64,000 nt of DNA from Thermohalobaculum sp038534135. Lineage in GTDB: Bacteria > Pseudomonadota > Alphaproteobacteria > Rhodobacterales > Rhodobacteraceae. The stretch covers positions 1 to 64,000 of the forward strand of contig JBCAXJ010000006.1 of assembly GCA_038534135.1 (NCBI GenBank). Reading direction: 5' to 3'. A program made the translations under genes and the position numbers. Below are positions 18,098 to 25,700 of this stretch, in pieces. The notes beneath the pieces were generated by a model. It had not been told where the DNA came from. It ran no database searches and worked only from the letters and a program-made list of their open reading frames with translations. Position 1 is the stretch's first letter. The number at the start of each line of letters is the position of its first letter.

Positions 18098-19140
18098 GCT
18101 CCGCCCTCCAGCTTGATCGGCTCAACCTCGGTCCCCGGAGGGTTCGGCTGATTGTCGACCCAGATCACAGCGCCATCCAGACGCAAGTTATAGGTCGGCA
18201 CGATCTCCGTGAACGGCTCGGGCGAACGACCATTGTGAAGCTGGTACTGAAAGCCGTGCCAGGGACAGGTGACACAGCCGAAAACCACCCTGCCCTCGCC
18301 CAACGGACCATTCTGGTGCGCGCACGCGTTCGATATCGCGGAAAGCGTGCCTTCATGCTTGAACACGGCAACGCGCTCGCCCGTCGAGAGCAAGCCGATC
18401 TTGGCGCATCCTTCCTCGATCTCATCGACCGAGCCAACACGTTCCCATTGCGCGTCCTGTGCTTCCGCCACGGGCCGCGGTTCCGCCAAGGCCGCCCAAA
18501 GATGCAGGCCGGATACGGCGGCTGCCGACATGGCCACGGCCATCCCAAACAGCGGGTTCTGCAGATCCTGCATCACGCCAAAGGTCACATGCGCGACCAC
18601 CGCCGCGTAGGCAAAGTAGATCAGATAATGCAGGGCTTTCCACACCGGCGCCGTCAGGAACGACAGCCAGAAGTCGTGACTGGTCGCGGCCAGGACGATC
18701 AGAACGCCCAACGCGAAAACACCGAAGATCTCGAACGGGAAGCCGAGCGCCTGACCATAGCTGGTGTTCGCCGACAGCACAGCATTCCATTGCGGAATGG
18801 GCGAGAACGCGAAGTACCAGTCCAGGATGAACCCCGCGTGCGCCAGCGCGACGAAACAAGTCATCACGCCGAAATGGCGCCGGTTGTAGAGCAGCGGCAA
18901 GAAACGCCGATCCAACCGGGCAAGCGGTCCGATGCACAGGATCACCGTCAGCATGAAGAAGGCGCAGGACCCGAAAGCGCGGGCGCGATGCACTGCCGTA
19001 TCGATCGGCCGTGTCACGTCCTGAAAACCCGGCGCCCACTTCAGGAACGCGACGATGTACAAGATCACCATGCCCAGCAGAACCGCGTCGTAGAGCCACT
19101 TGTTCCGGTTCCATTGGACCGGGACATAGGCGACGCTCAT
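18094..19140 (-). CDS. Ferric-reductase-like transmembrane protein fused to a Rieske [2Fe-2S] domain
   Basis: This 348-residue protein joins two modules. Residues 15-220 form about six membrane helices of the ferric-reductase/NOX/MsrQ type. Candidate haem-ligand histidines are H89 and H101, and H171 and H184; the latter are 13 apart, as in haem b pairs of that family. Residues 232-330 are a Rieske domain with Cys273-x-His275 and Cys292-x2-His295. Electrons would pass between the iron-sulfur centre and membrane haem. The start at 19140 (MSVAYVPVQ) overlaps the stop of the upstream small membrane gene. Direction of flow and substrate are unknown. Confidence 0.85.
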   Translation of the reverse strand: MSVAYVPVQWNRNKWLYDAVLLGMVILYIVAFLKWAPGFQDVTRPIDTAVHRARAFGSCAFFMLTVILCIGPLARLDRRFLPLLYNRRHFGVMTCFVALAHAGFILDWYFAFSPIPQWNAVLSANTSYGQALGFPFEIFGVFALGVLIVLAATSHDFWLSFLTAPVWKALHYLIYFAYAAVVAHVTFGVMQDLQNPLFGMAVAMSAAAVSGLHLWAALAEPRPVAEAQDAQWERVGSVDEIEEGCAKIGLLSTGERVAVFKHEGTLSAISNACAHQNGPLGEGRVVFGCVTCPWHGFQYQLHNGRSPEPFTEIVPTYNLRLDGAVIWVDNQPNPPGTEVEPIKLEGGA

Positions 19141-19502
19141 TCCGGCGCCTCCAGCAGAACGGCCGGGCGTTCCCACGGCCCGTCCTGGCGGATGATCAGG
19201 CCGATGATCAGGATCAGCGGAATTGCGGCGGCGAAGACGATCCAGAAGCGCCCATGCCACCGTCGGGGCGGGCGATGGCGTGCCAACGGCGTGTCGCGCC
19301 CGGTCTCCAGCACAAACCAGCGCCACAGGACCAAGGGCCAGAGCATCACGATCCCCGGGATCAACAACGGTCGGAACACAAAGGACGTTCGTGCGTTCGG
19401 CTCGACCCGGTCGATCCCGACGGTCAGGAAAACGGCGGAAACCGCCAGCCCGGCCCAGGCCCAGTACTGGGCGAGCGTCAGGATCGTATCTGCCGTCTGC
19501 AT
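19137..19502 (-). CDS. Small membrane protein of the redox cluster
   Basis: This 121-residue protein has about three hydrophobic segments (about residues 9-27, 44-64 and 88-106) and a basic cytoplasmic loop with RHRPPRRWHGR. I cannot name a family. It is coupled by a four-base overlap to the ferric-reductase/Rieske gene downstream and begins 73 bases after the reverse transcriptase stop. It is probably a subunit or assembly factor of the same membrane complex. Confidence 0.65.
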   Translation of the reverse strand: MQTADTILTLAQYWAWAGLAVSAVFLTVGIDRVEPNARTSFVFRPLLIPGIVMLWPLVLWRWFVLETGRDTPLARHRPPRRWHGRFWIVFAAAIPLILIIGLIIRQDGPWERPAVLLEAPE

Positions 19503-19575
19503 CAGCGCCTCTCGATTGCGAGCGGACTATGCCGCGAGCAGGGACGCCCCTCAATCCCTCGCGCGCCAATTGTGA

Positions 19576-20901
19576 TCAGGTGCGCCAATCGATCCGGTCG
19601 AGCAAAGCGTAAAGCTTCCGTCCCCTGCCCGGGTTCACCGACGCTACCCAACCAACCTGCCCAGTGAGGTGAGCCCGGAAATCGCACTGATCCGTGCGGT
19701 TCTGCGTCGACGGCCCATGGCGCACGCAATTGGTCAGGATCGCCTTCAGCCGATCGTAATCCGGGCGCGGCACGTTCAGATGCTGGTTGATCACGATCCC
19801 CGTGACGCGCTGGCGTCGGCCTTGCCGCATGATCCGCGTCTTACCCGAGTTCACTCGAAAACCGCTGTCTCGGACGATCTCGGAGACCATTTCGAGAACC
19901 GGCGCTGCACCATCGAAAACCAGACCTCTGTCCCCCGAAAACGCCAGATCGTCGGCATAGCGCGAGTAACGTGCACCCAAGCACCGCGCCAAGGCGGACA
20001 GACGGCAATCCAAAGCGTGCGCAGACAGATTGGCCAGGGCCGGGCTGGTCGGAGCACCTTGCGGCAAATGAGTCGACCGCCACTCCGCGCGCTCCCGCGA
20101 CGGTAGGGTCGCCAAAACCTCTGGCGGCGTTTGCGTGGTGACGAGACCCGTCAACAGCCGCGCGACCGCCGCCGGGTATCCAAGGCACCGGAAGATCGCA
20201 TGCACCCGTCCTGCCTGCACCGAAGGGAAGAAGTCCTTCAGATCCACCGTTAGAACGACGTCCTCTCCGGCATGCAGTGCCGCGTGCCCCCGGCAGTCGC
20301 GCCCACGGACAAACCCATATGCTGCATGATGCACCGGCACATGGGCCAGCAGTTCATCCAGGATCTTGCGTTGCAGACGCTTCAGATTCGGCAACGGCGC
20401 CTCAACCAGACGTCTGCCGCCCGATCGCTTCCTCAACCACATCTCGTTGTAATGGCGAAGGTGATCCGGTCCCTGCCGCGCCAGGCGTCCGTCGCAGTCC
20501 GCAAACCAGTCGAGATGCGCGGGCGTGACCTCCAGCCAATCCGCCAGTTCTGGCCCCGTTTCAATCTTTGGCACGGCGGTGCCAGCTAGGGCCGGGATCG
20601 GCCCGGTCGCCGCGCGCGGTGCCAGGATATGCGGCAAATCCGGTCGCAGACCATCGCCATCTTCCGAATCCGATAGCGGGTCCCCGATCAACTCATAAAG
20701 GCTCTCTGCGAGCTGGTTTTCTGCGGGAGGATACGGTTGTTCCCAACCTGCCATTGCATCGCGCACCAGCCTGTCGACCGCAGCTTCGTCAGAGCCGCAG
20801 GCGACACTCAAAGCAGCCGTCATACGTCCGCGATCCCAGCCCTGCGCCAGCATCAGCGCCGCCATCTGTCTGTACGGATCGGGGGGTGTGGACGGCGGCA
20901 T
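19576..20901 (-). CDS. Retron-like reverse transcriptase
   Basis: This 441-residue RNA-directed DNA polymerase has the catalytic YADD at residues 315-318, 'LTVDLKDFFPSV' (motif A), 'LPQGAPTSPALANL' (motif B) and a VTG-containing 'VTGIVINQHLNVPR' typical of retron and retron-like enzymes. An extra N-terminal region of about 130 residues, partly helical, precedes the polymerase. The ATG at 20901 follows GAGAGG; a TTG sits three bases earlier. There is no maturase or endonuclease domain, so it is not a group II intron protein. The leader is rich in hairpins (20927-21069), possibly the template RNA. It lies upstream of a membrane redox cluster on the same strand. Confidence 0.9.
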   Translation of the reverse strand: MPPSTPPDPYRQMAALMLAQGWDRGRMTAALSVACGSDEAAVDRLVRDAMAGWEQPYPPAENQLAESLYELIGDPLSDSEDGDGLRPDLPHILAPRAATGPIPALAGTAVPKIETGPELADWLEVTPAHLDWFADCDGRLARQGPDHLRHYNEMWLRKRSGGRRLVEAPLPNLKRLQRKILDELLAHVPVHHAAYGFVRGRDCRGHAALHAGEDVVLTVDLKDFFPSVQAGRVHAIFRCLGYPAAVARLLTGLVTTQTPPEVLATLPSRERAEWRSTHLPQGAPTSPALANLSAHALDCRLSALARCLGARYSRYADDLAFSGDRGLVFDGAAPVLEMVSEIVRDSGFRVNSGKTRIMRQGRRQRVTGIVINQHLNVPRPDYDRLKAILTNCVRHGPSTQNRTDQCDFRAHLTGQVGWVASVNPGRGRKLYALLDRIDWRT

Positions 20902-20926
20902 CAACCTCTCGTGTCATGCAGGGCAA

Positions 20927-21069
20927 ATCCGGCATCGGATGCCGCGCCTGCCCTGCCGCGCGTTGCACCCGTCATCGTCATGCGCCGGGGTATCCCCGGC
21001 GAGGCCATCCGGCCAACTTGACGCCGCCATCCTGCCTGACGATGGCGCTCGATGGTCAAGGTCGTCAAG
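20927..21069 (-). ncRNA. Hairpin-rich leader of the reverse transcriptase (possible retron msr-msd RNA)
   Basis: Several perfect inverted repeats lie between the RT and the divergent gene: ATCCG/CGGAT (20927-20940), an 8-bp stem CGCCGGGG/CCCCGGCG with a 3-base loop (20983-21001), GGCC/GGCC (21003-21014), CGCCATC/GATGGCG (21025-21047), and an outer CTTGACG/CGTCAAG (21017-21023 with 21063-21069). Retrons place their structured RNA directly 5' of the RT. I do not see a convincing long msd hairpin or flanking a1/a2 repeat, so this remains a candidate. Confidence 0.35.
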
Positions 21070-21106
21070 CGCCATGTCGCGCCGAGACCTTCCCTAGGCG
21101 CATTCC

Positions 21107-21150
21107 GTGTTGCGCACCGCCCGCACCACCACGATGGTGCGCAAAACACA
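21107..21150. promoter_or_regulatory. Inverted repeat in the promoter of the carnitine operon
   Basis: TTGCGCACC at 21110-21118 is repeated in reverse as GGTGCGCAA at 21136-21144, with a 17-base spacer. The flanks GTG and CAC extend the match with a 2-base bulge. It lies just ahead of the ribosome-binding site AGGGAGG (21151-21157) of the next gene, as expected for a repressor operator or a leader hairpin. The cognate regulator is not identifiable here. Confidence 0.5.
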
Positions 21151-21163
21151 CAGGGAGGTCGCG

Positions 21164-22078
21164 ATGCCACTGCAAATGAACCGCGAGGTCTTCATCACCT
21201 GCGCCGTGACCGGGTCGGGTGGCACGCAGGACAAGTCGCCCGAGGTCCCCCGTTCACCAGAGCAGATCTCGCATTCCGCGATCGAGGCCGCGAAAGCGGG
21301 TGCCGCCGTGGTTCATTGCCATGTCCGCGATCCCGAAACTGGCGCCCCGGCACGCGACCCGAAGCTCTATCGTGAAATCACCGAACGTATCCGGGATGCG
21401 GGCACCGATGCCGTGCTGAACCTGACCGCGGGCATGGGTGGCGACATCATCACCGGTCCTGCATCCGCGCCGCTACCTCTCGCGAACGCGACCGACATGA
21501 TCGGCGCCGCCGAACGCGTTCAACACGTGCTTGAGTGCCGACCCGAGATCTGCACGCTCGATTGCGGCACGATGAACTTTGCCGAGGCCGACTACATCAT
21601 GGCCAACACGCCGGGGATGCTGGACTCCATGGCCGGAATGATGGTCGCCTCCGGTGTGCGCATCGAGATCGAAGCCTTCGACACTGGCCACCTCTGGCTC
21701 GCGAAGACCATGGTCGAGCGAGGGGTGATCCCTGAGCCCGTCCTCGTCCAACTTTGCATGGGTGTGCCCTGGGGCGCACCCGACGACCTGAACACCTTCA
21801 TGGCGATGGTGAACAACGTACCGGCTGGATGGACGTTCTCGGCCTTTGCTCTCGGTCGCAACGAAATGCCCTATGTCGCCGCGGCGGTCCTCGCGGGTGG
21901 CAATGTGCGCGTCGGGCTCGAGGACAACCTATACATAGATAGGGGCGTCTTCGCGACCAATGCACAGCTCGTCGAACGCGCTGTCACAATCATCGAGAAC
22001 ATGGGCGCCAAGGTCATCGGTCCAGACGAAGTTCGAACGAAGCTGGGCATCGAGAAGCGCGCGCCGCTGGCAGCATAG
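21164..22078 (+). CDS. BKACE-family beta-keto acid cleavage enzyme, probably 3-dehydrocarnitine-specific
   Basis: This 304-residue zinc TIM-barrel enzyme of the BKACE (3-keto-5-aminohexanoate cleavage, DUF849) family has zinc ligands His51 and His53 in the VHCHVRD motif and the N-terminal 'TCAVTGSGGTQDKSP' loop. The family condenses a beta-keto acid with acetyl-CoA. Next to a carnitine dehydrogenase the substrate is most likely 3-dehydrocarnitine, giving betainyl-CoA and acetoacetate. The ATG at 21164 has AGGGAGG upstream. It begins a plus-strand operon with a small peptide gene and the dehydrogenase/thioesterase fusion. Confidence 0.9.
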   Translation: MPLQMNREVFITCAVTGSGGTQDKSPEVPRSPEQISHSAIEAAKAGAAVVHCHVRDPETGAPARDPKLYREITERIRDAGTDAVLNLTAGMGGDIITGPASAPLPLANATDMIGAAERVQHVLECRPEICTLDCGTMNFAEADYIMANTPGMLDSMAGMMVASGVRIEIEAFDTGHLWLAKTMVERGVIPEPVLVQLCMGVPWGAPDDLNTFMAMVNNVPAGWTFSAFALGRNEMPYVAAAVLAGGNVRVGLEDNLYIDRGVFATNAQLVERAVTIIENMGAKVIGPDEVRTKLGIEKRAPLAA

Positions 22079-22119
22079 ATGCATTTTGGCGGGAAACGGT
22101 CTGAGTACGGGAGGACCCT

Positions 22120-22266
22120 ATGCGCTACTCCGAGATGATCGCCCGCGAGAAGCACCACGAACACCACCACACGCGCCCTGCAGAAAGTCACAAAAGCCTC
22201 GCGGTGCCGCGCCCGATCTGGCTGGTCGCGATCGCCGCCGCAGTTTCGATCCTATGGTTCATCTGA
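22120..22266 (+). CDS. 48-residue His-rich single-helix membrane peptide in the carnitine operon
   Basis: This short frame starts at ATG 22120 behind CGGGAGG (22108-22114) and ends at TGA 22264. The product has a soluble head with a His-rich run (residues 12-17, HHEHHH) and one membrane helix (about 33-48) at the very C-terminus. It lies between the cleavage enzyme and carnitine dehydrogenase genes, all on the plus strand with short gaps. I do not recognise it. The His cluster could bind metal; the role is unknown. Confidence 0.6.
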   Translation: MRYSEMIAREKHHEHHHTRPAESHKSLAVPRPIWLVAIAAAVSILWFI

Positions 22267-22309
22267 CCGGTAACGCAGCACGCACCTCCTCGCTCAAGGC
22301 AAAGAGAGA

Positions 22310-23773
22310 ATGACTATGAAAGCAGCAATCCTGGGCGGCGGCGTGATCGGCGGTGGCTGGCTCGCCCGCCTGATCGAGAACGGCATCCCATGCAAGGTGT
22401 TCGATCCAGATCCCGATGCAGCGAGCAAGCTGAGCGCAGTGCTGGACGGTGCTGAACGCGCCTATGCCAAGCTGACGATGGCGCCTCTGCCTGCAAAGGC
22501 CGCCTGGGACCTGGTTGGTTCAGTTGAAGAGGCTGCCGCGGATGCGGACCTGATCGTCGAGGCGGTGCCGGAACGGCTCGAGGTTAAACACTCCGTCTAT
22601 CAACTGGTAGAGAGGGTGAACTCCGAGGGGGTCATCGCCTCATCGACCTCGGGCATTATGCCTACCGATCTGCAGGCAGGTATGGCGCATCCCGGTCGTC
22701 TGATCGTGGCGCACCCGTTCAACCCGGTCTACCTGCTGCCCCTTGTCGAGCTTGTTGCGGGTAAGCAGACCGATCCCAAGCACATCGAATGGGCCAAACC
22801 TTTCTACCAGCAGATAGGCATGCATCCGCTCCATTGCCGGGTGGAGATCGAGGGCTTTCTGTCCGACCGGCTGCAGGAAGCACTCTGGCGAGAAGCGTTG
22901 TGGCTCCTGAAGGACGAGGTCGCCACCGCCGAGGAACTGGACGCCGCCATCGCTTACGGCCCTGGCCTCCGTTGGGCACAGATGGGCACCATGCAGACAT
23001 TTCATCTGGCCGGGGGCGAGGCTGGAATGCGCGGTATGCTCGCAATGTTCGGGCCTTGCCTGAAATGGCCATGGACCAAGCTGATGGACGTGCCAGACCT
23101 CACAGACGATTTCGTCGAAATGGTCGGCGATCAGTGTGACACGCAGTCGGGCAATCTCGGCCCGAGAGATCTCGAAAGCATCCGCGACGACAACCTGATC
23201 GCCATCATGCAGGCCTTGAAGGTCAATGACTGGGGCGCCGGGAAAACCTTGGCAGCCTATGAGAAATCGCTGTTCGATCACGGTGCGAAAAACGTCGAAC
23301 AGGATCTCGGCCAGCCGATCCGCACGGTTGAGCGCGCCATTCCGCCCGACTGGACCGACTATAATAATCACATGAACGAGGCGCGGTATCTTCAGGCTTT
23401 CGCCGATGCGACAGACGCCTTCATGCGATTGATCGGTGCCGATGCGACCTACATCGCCGGGGGTTTCAGCTATTTCACCGCCGAAACGCACATTCGCCAC
23501 ATCGATGAAGTGAAAGCGCTGGAGCCAATCACCATCGACACGCAGGTTCTGCATGGACAAGGCAAGAAGATGCACCTGTTCCACACCATGCGCCATGCCG
23601 ACGGACGCATGCTGGCAACCGGCGAGCATATGTTGCTGCACGTGAACCTCGAAACCCGCAGCACCTGCGATCCAGCGCCGTCCGTGACGTCAAAGCTCGA
23701 GGAGATCTCAGCGCTCCATGCCGCGCTTCCGATCCCGGAGGGTGCTGGAAACGCCATCGGCGTCCGCAAATAG
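22310..23773 (+). CDS. lcdH: L-carnitine 3-dehydrogenase fused to betainyl-CoA thioesterase
   Basis: This 487-residue bifunctional protein. Residues 1-320 are a 3-hydroxyacyl-CoA-dehydrogenase-type NAD enzyme with the dinucleotide loop GGGVIGGGW near residues 9-17 and 'VEAVPERLEVK'. Residues 335-470 are a hot-dog thioesterase with 'WTDYNNHMNEARYL'. Carnitine is oxidised to 3-dehydrocarnitine by the first part; after cleavage, the second would release glycine betaine from betainyl-CoA. Fused forms are known in Rhizobiales and Rhodobacterales. An alternative start is ATG 22316. With the upstream cleavage enzyme it gives a nearly complete carnitine-to-betaine pathway. Confidence 0.92.
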   Translation: MTMKAAILGGGVIGGGWLARLIENGIPCKVFDPDPDAASKLSAVLDGAERAYAKLTMAPLPAKAAWDLVGSVEEAAADADLIVEAVPERLEVKHSVYQLVERVNSEGVIASSTSGIMPTDLQAGMAHPGRLIVAHPFNPVYLLPLVELVAGKQTDPKHIEWAKPFYQQIGMHPLHCRVEIEGFLSDRLQEALWREALWLLKDEVATAEELDAAIAYGPGLRWAQMGTMQTFHLAGGEAGMRGMLAMFGPCLKWPWTKLMDVPDLTDDFVEMVGDQCDTQSGNLGPRDLESIRDDNLIAIMQALKVNDWGAGKTLAAYEKSLFDHGAKNVEQDLGQPIRTVERAIPPDWTDYNNHMNEARYLQAFADATDAFMRLIGADATYIAGGFSYFTAETHIRHIDEVKALEPITIDTQVLHGQGKKMHLFHTMRHADGRMLATGEHMLLHVNLETRSTCDPAPSVTSKLEEISALHAALPIPEGAGNAIGVRK

Positions 23774-23827
23774 CGGGCGCCTTGGGTTCCCTTCGCGCGC
23801 CAGAAACAGTAAGCAATGACGCAGAGC

Positions 23828-23904
23828 GGCCCCGTAGCTCAGCTGGATAGAGCGACCGCCTCCTAAGCGGTAGGTCACAGGTTCAAATCCTGTCGGGGTC
23901 GCCA
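23828..23904 (+). tRNA. tRNA-Arg (anticodon CCT)
   Basis: This 77-base cloverleaf has acceptor stem GGCCCCG/CGGGGTC (with one G-T pair), anticodon stem ACCGC/GCGGT around the loop CTCCTAA (anticodon CCT at 23862-23864), T-loop GTTCAAATCC and encoded 3' CCA. It reads AGG codons. Arginine tRNA genes are frequent phage and island integration sites, and an integrase remnant follows 112 bases downstream. Confidence 0.97.
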
Positions 23905-24492
23905 AAAAACCAATAAAATCAGTTATCTAAGTTTTTGATTGTCGCGCAATTTCGCGAAATGCAAGCTATACATTCACTACACATTTTCACAAACACGGAA
24001 GACAACTCGTAGATTGATGTCCAAACATACGATTCTTGGCGGAAAAGTGCAGATCTATAACTGGGACAACTCTCGGTTCTGGCAGTGTGCAGCTTTCCTC
24101 AATGGGGCGATGCGCCGTACGACCACGAAGGAAGAAAGTTCGGAACATTTCCCGTCAGGTCAGCCATTTCAACTAAGAACTCCAAGACCCCAGAACGTCC
24201 CATCCAAATCTGCCGGAAAAACTTTGGCTGACGTTGGTGGTGACAAGATGTTCGTGTGCATAATCCGTCTCTACCCAGGCGTCCGTTCAACCATCGCGAC
24301 ACTCTCAGTCAATACGAATCCTCCCCGTGCAACACCCTGCACTCGACAGAACGTTGCGGTCGCAGCCTCAGAAACTGGGAGCGTCCAGAGCCCGACCACC
24401 CAACTCAACGGAAACTCTTGCCCCACGTTTGACCTCGCCCTTCGGAGCGTATAACTCTCCACTCGCTGGACGGCTATCTAAAGGTGTCGACC
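23905..24492. other. AT-richer scar region downstream of the tRNA
   Basis: Base composition here is visibly less GC-rich than the neighbouring genes. Apart from the integrase fragment (24017-24151), the frames are open but show no domain I recognise on either strand. This looks like decayed mobile-element DNA. I found no second copy of the tRNA 3' end further on that would mark the far attachment site. Confidence 0.5.
24017..24151 (+). pseudogene. N-terminal fragment of a tyrosine-recombinase integrase
   Basis: From ATG 24017 the reading 'ILGGKVQIYNWDNSRFWQC' and then 'NGAMRRTTTKEES' matches the start of the SAM-like arm-binding domain of phage/island integrases, which normally reads GGKVxIYxRxxSxxWQC...RxSTKxxS. 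The match ends at about codon 45. The frame stays open to 24454, but the residues after that are Pro/Thr-rich and not integrase-like, and the catalytic R-H-R-Y domain is missing. The fragment points away from the tRNA-Arg, as expected for an element that used the tRNA as attachment site and was later deleted. Confidence 0.6.
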
Positions 24493-24885
24493 ATGAACAT
24501 CGGAGCTGCATCAAAGGCAGCAGGCCTGCCGATCAAAACGGTTCGGTACTATGCCGATATCGGGCTCGTCGTGCCCAGCGCGCGAACCGATGCCGGATAC
24601 CGCCAGTACACCCAAGCCGAGCTGTCTAAGCTGGTTTTCGCGCGACGTGCACGGGCGTTTGGCTTCACGATCGATGCGGTGCGGGAGTTGCTCAGCCTCT
24701 ACGAGGATCGCAACCGGTCATCCGCCGATGTAAAACAGATTGCCGAAGAGCGGCTGGAGGATATCGAGGCTAAGATGCGGGAACTCGAGGCCCTGAAGGA
24801 TGAGCTGTCCCATCTGGTCCACGCCTGCAGAGGAGATGACAGGCCGGATTGTCCCATTCTTACCGGGTTCGCCGAAGACGCCTGA
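24493..24885 (+). CDS. cueR: CueR/HmrR-type copper-responsive MerR regulator
   Basis: This 130-residue protein has a winged helix at the N-terminus (IKTVRYYADIGLVVPS), a dimerisation helix and the metal loop Cys112-x7-Cys120 (ACRGDDRPDCP), the same positions as in CueR. CueR senses Cu(I) and activates copper efflux promoters by untwisting a long spacer. The ATG at 24493 is chosen because AAGGTG lies 6 bases upstream; a GTG at 24484 is possible. No copper ATPase or chaperone lies beside it, so its targets must be elsewhere or were lost with the nearby mobile DNA. Confidence 0.9.
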   Translation: MNIGAASKAAGLPIKTVRYYADIGLVVPSARTDAGYRQYTQAELSKLVFARRARAFGFTIDAVRELLSLYEDRNRSSADVKQIAEERLEDIEAKMRELEALKDELSHLVHACRGDDRPDCPILTGFAEDA

Positions 24886-24908
24886 GACCGTCGGTCGACC
24901 GCAAGGGA

Positions 24909-25619
24909 CTATTGGACCTGAAGGCCGCGCATAGGAACCTGCTCGGCAAGGTCACGCAGGCTGGGTATCTCGACGTCGGTGGGTGAGTGGAATGTAACCA
25001 GACCATCCCTCTTAATTCGCGAAATGATGCGGCTGACGGTCTCGGCATTCAGACCCAGGTGATCTGCGATATCCTCGCGTGACATCGGCAGCGTCAGCCG
25101 TGCGGTCTCATGATCGGACTGACCGGAGCGATGTGCCAGATCCAGAAGGAACGCGCAGATCCTTTCGGCTCCGTTGAACCGGCCCAGGCGAACCACATGG
25201 CCGAGCGTCTTTTCCAGTTGCTTGTGCGACAGCTCGAAGAGCAATGACATCACTGCCGGACGTTCCGGACCGTTCAGGGGCAACGTGACGTCGAAGGTTT
25301 CGGAGTTGGTCAGGGCTTCGGCTCGGCATTCGGTTTCGGCAAGCTCGAACGGGCAGACGACGTCGCCCGGCAGCAGGAAGCACATGATCTGACGTCTGCC
25401 ATCCTGCATGGTGGCACTGGCTGACAGCATGCCCGAGCGGACAATCTGGACGTGGACGGAGCCATTGATGACGGTGCCCTGGACATGGTCGCCGCGGGTG
25501 TAGGAGCGCTCGGACACCACGCAGCCGGGAAGCTCGCGAAGCGACTGAATGAAATCGCTCCGGCGCTGGGATGTGGCGGCACGGTTTTGCCCGCCCGTTG
25601 CATCAGCCAAGTCGATCAT
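24909..25619 (-). CDS. Crp/Fnr-family transcriptional regulator (no Fe-S cysteine cluster)
   Basis: This 236-residue regulator has a cyclic-nucleotide-type beta-barrel, a long dimer helix and a C-terminal winged helix with 'SREDIADHLGLNAETVSRIISR'. The E-x-x-S-R of the recognition helix is the FNR/DNR type that reads TTGAT-like half-sites. There is no N-terminal Cys cluster, so it is not an oxygen-sensing FNR proper; NO- or redox-sensing DNR/NnrR types are alternatives. The Met at 25619 is preferred over 25730, because the longer form would place an Fnr-like palindrome inside coding sequence. It is divergent from the multihaem cytochrome gene. Confidence 0.85.
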   Translation of the reverse strand: MIDLADATGGQNRAATSQRRSDFIQSLRELPGCVVSERSYTRGDHVQGTVINGSVHVQIVRSGMLSASATMQDGRRQIMCFLLPGDVVCPFELAETECRAEALTNSETFDVTLPLNGPERPAVMSLLFELSHKQLEKTLGHVVRLGRFNGAERICAFLLDLAHRSGQSDHETARLTLPMSREDIADHLGLNAETVSRIISRIKRDGLVTFHSPTDVEIPSLRDLAEQVPMRGLQVQ

Positions 25620-25700
25620 CCCCCGCTCCCGTCTGGGATCGCCAGCGGGAAGCCCGTGGCGAGTCGGGTATTCTGATACAAGGCCGCGTCTTTGCCGACT

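Noticed and set aside
18235..19575. Plus-strand open frame of about 445 codons across the Rieske fusion
   Set aside because: It is antisense to a gene with a clear Rieske domain and membrane helices; the product is Arg/Gln-rich with no recognisable domain.
23939..24454. A full-length 171-codon gene after the tRNA
   Set aside because: Only the part from 24017 to about 24151 resembles a protein family (integrase start); the rest is decayed sequence that happens to stay open.
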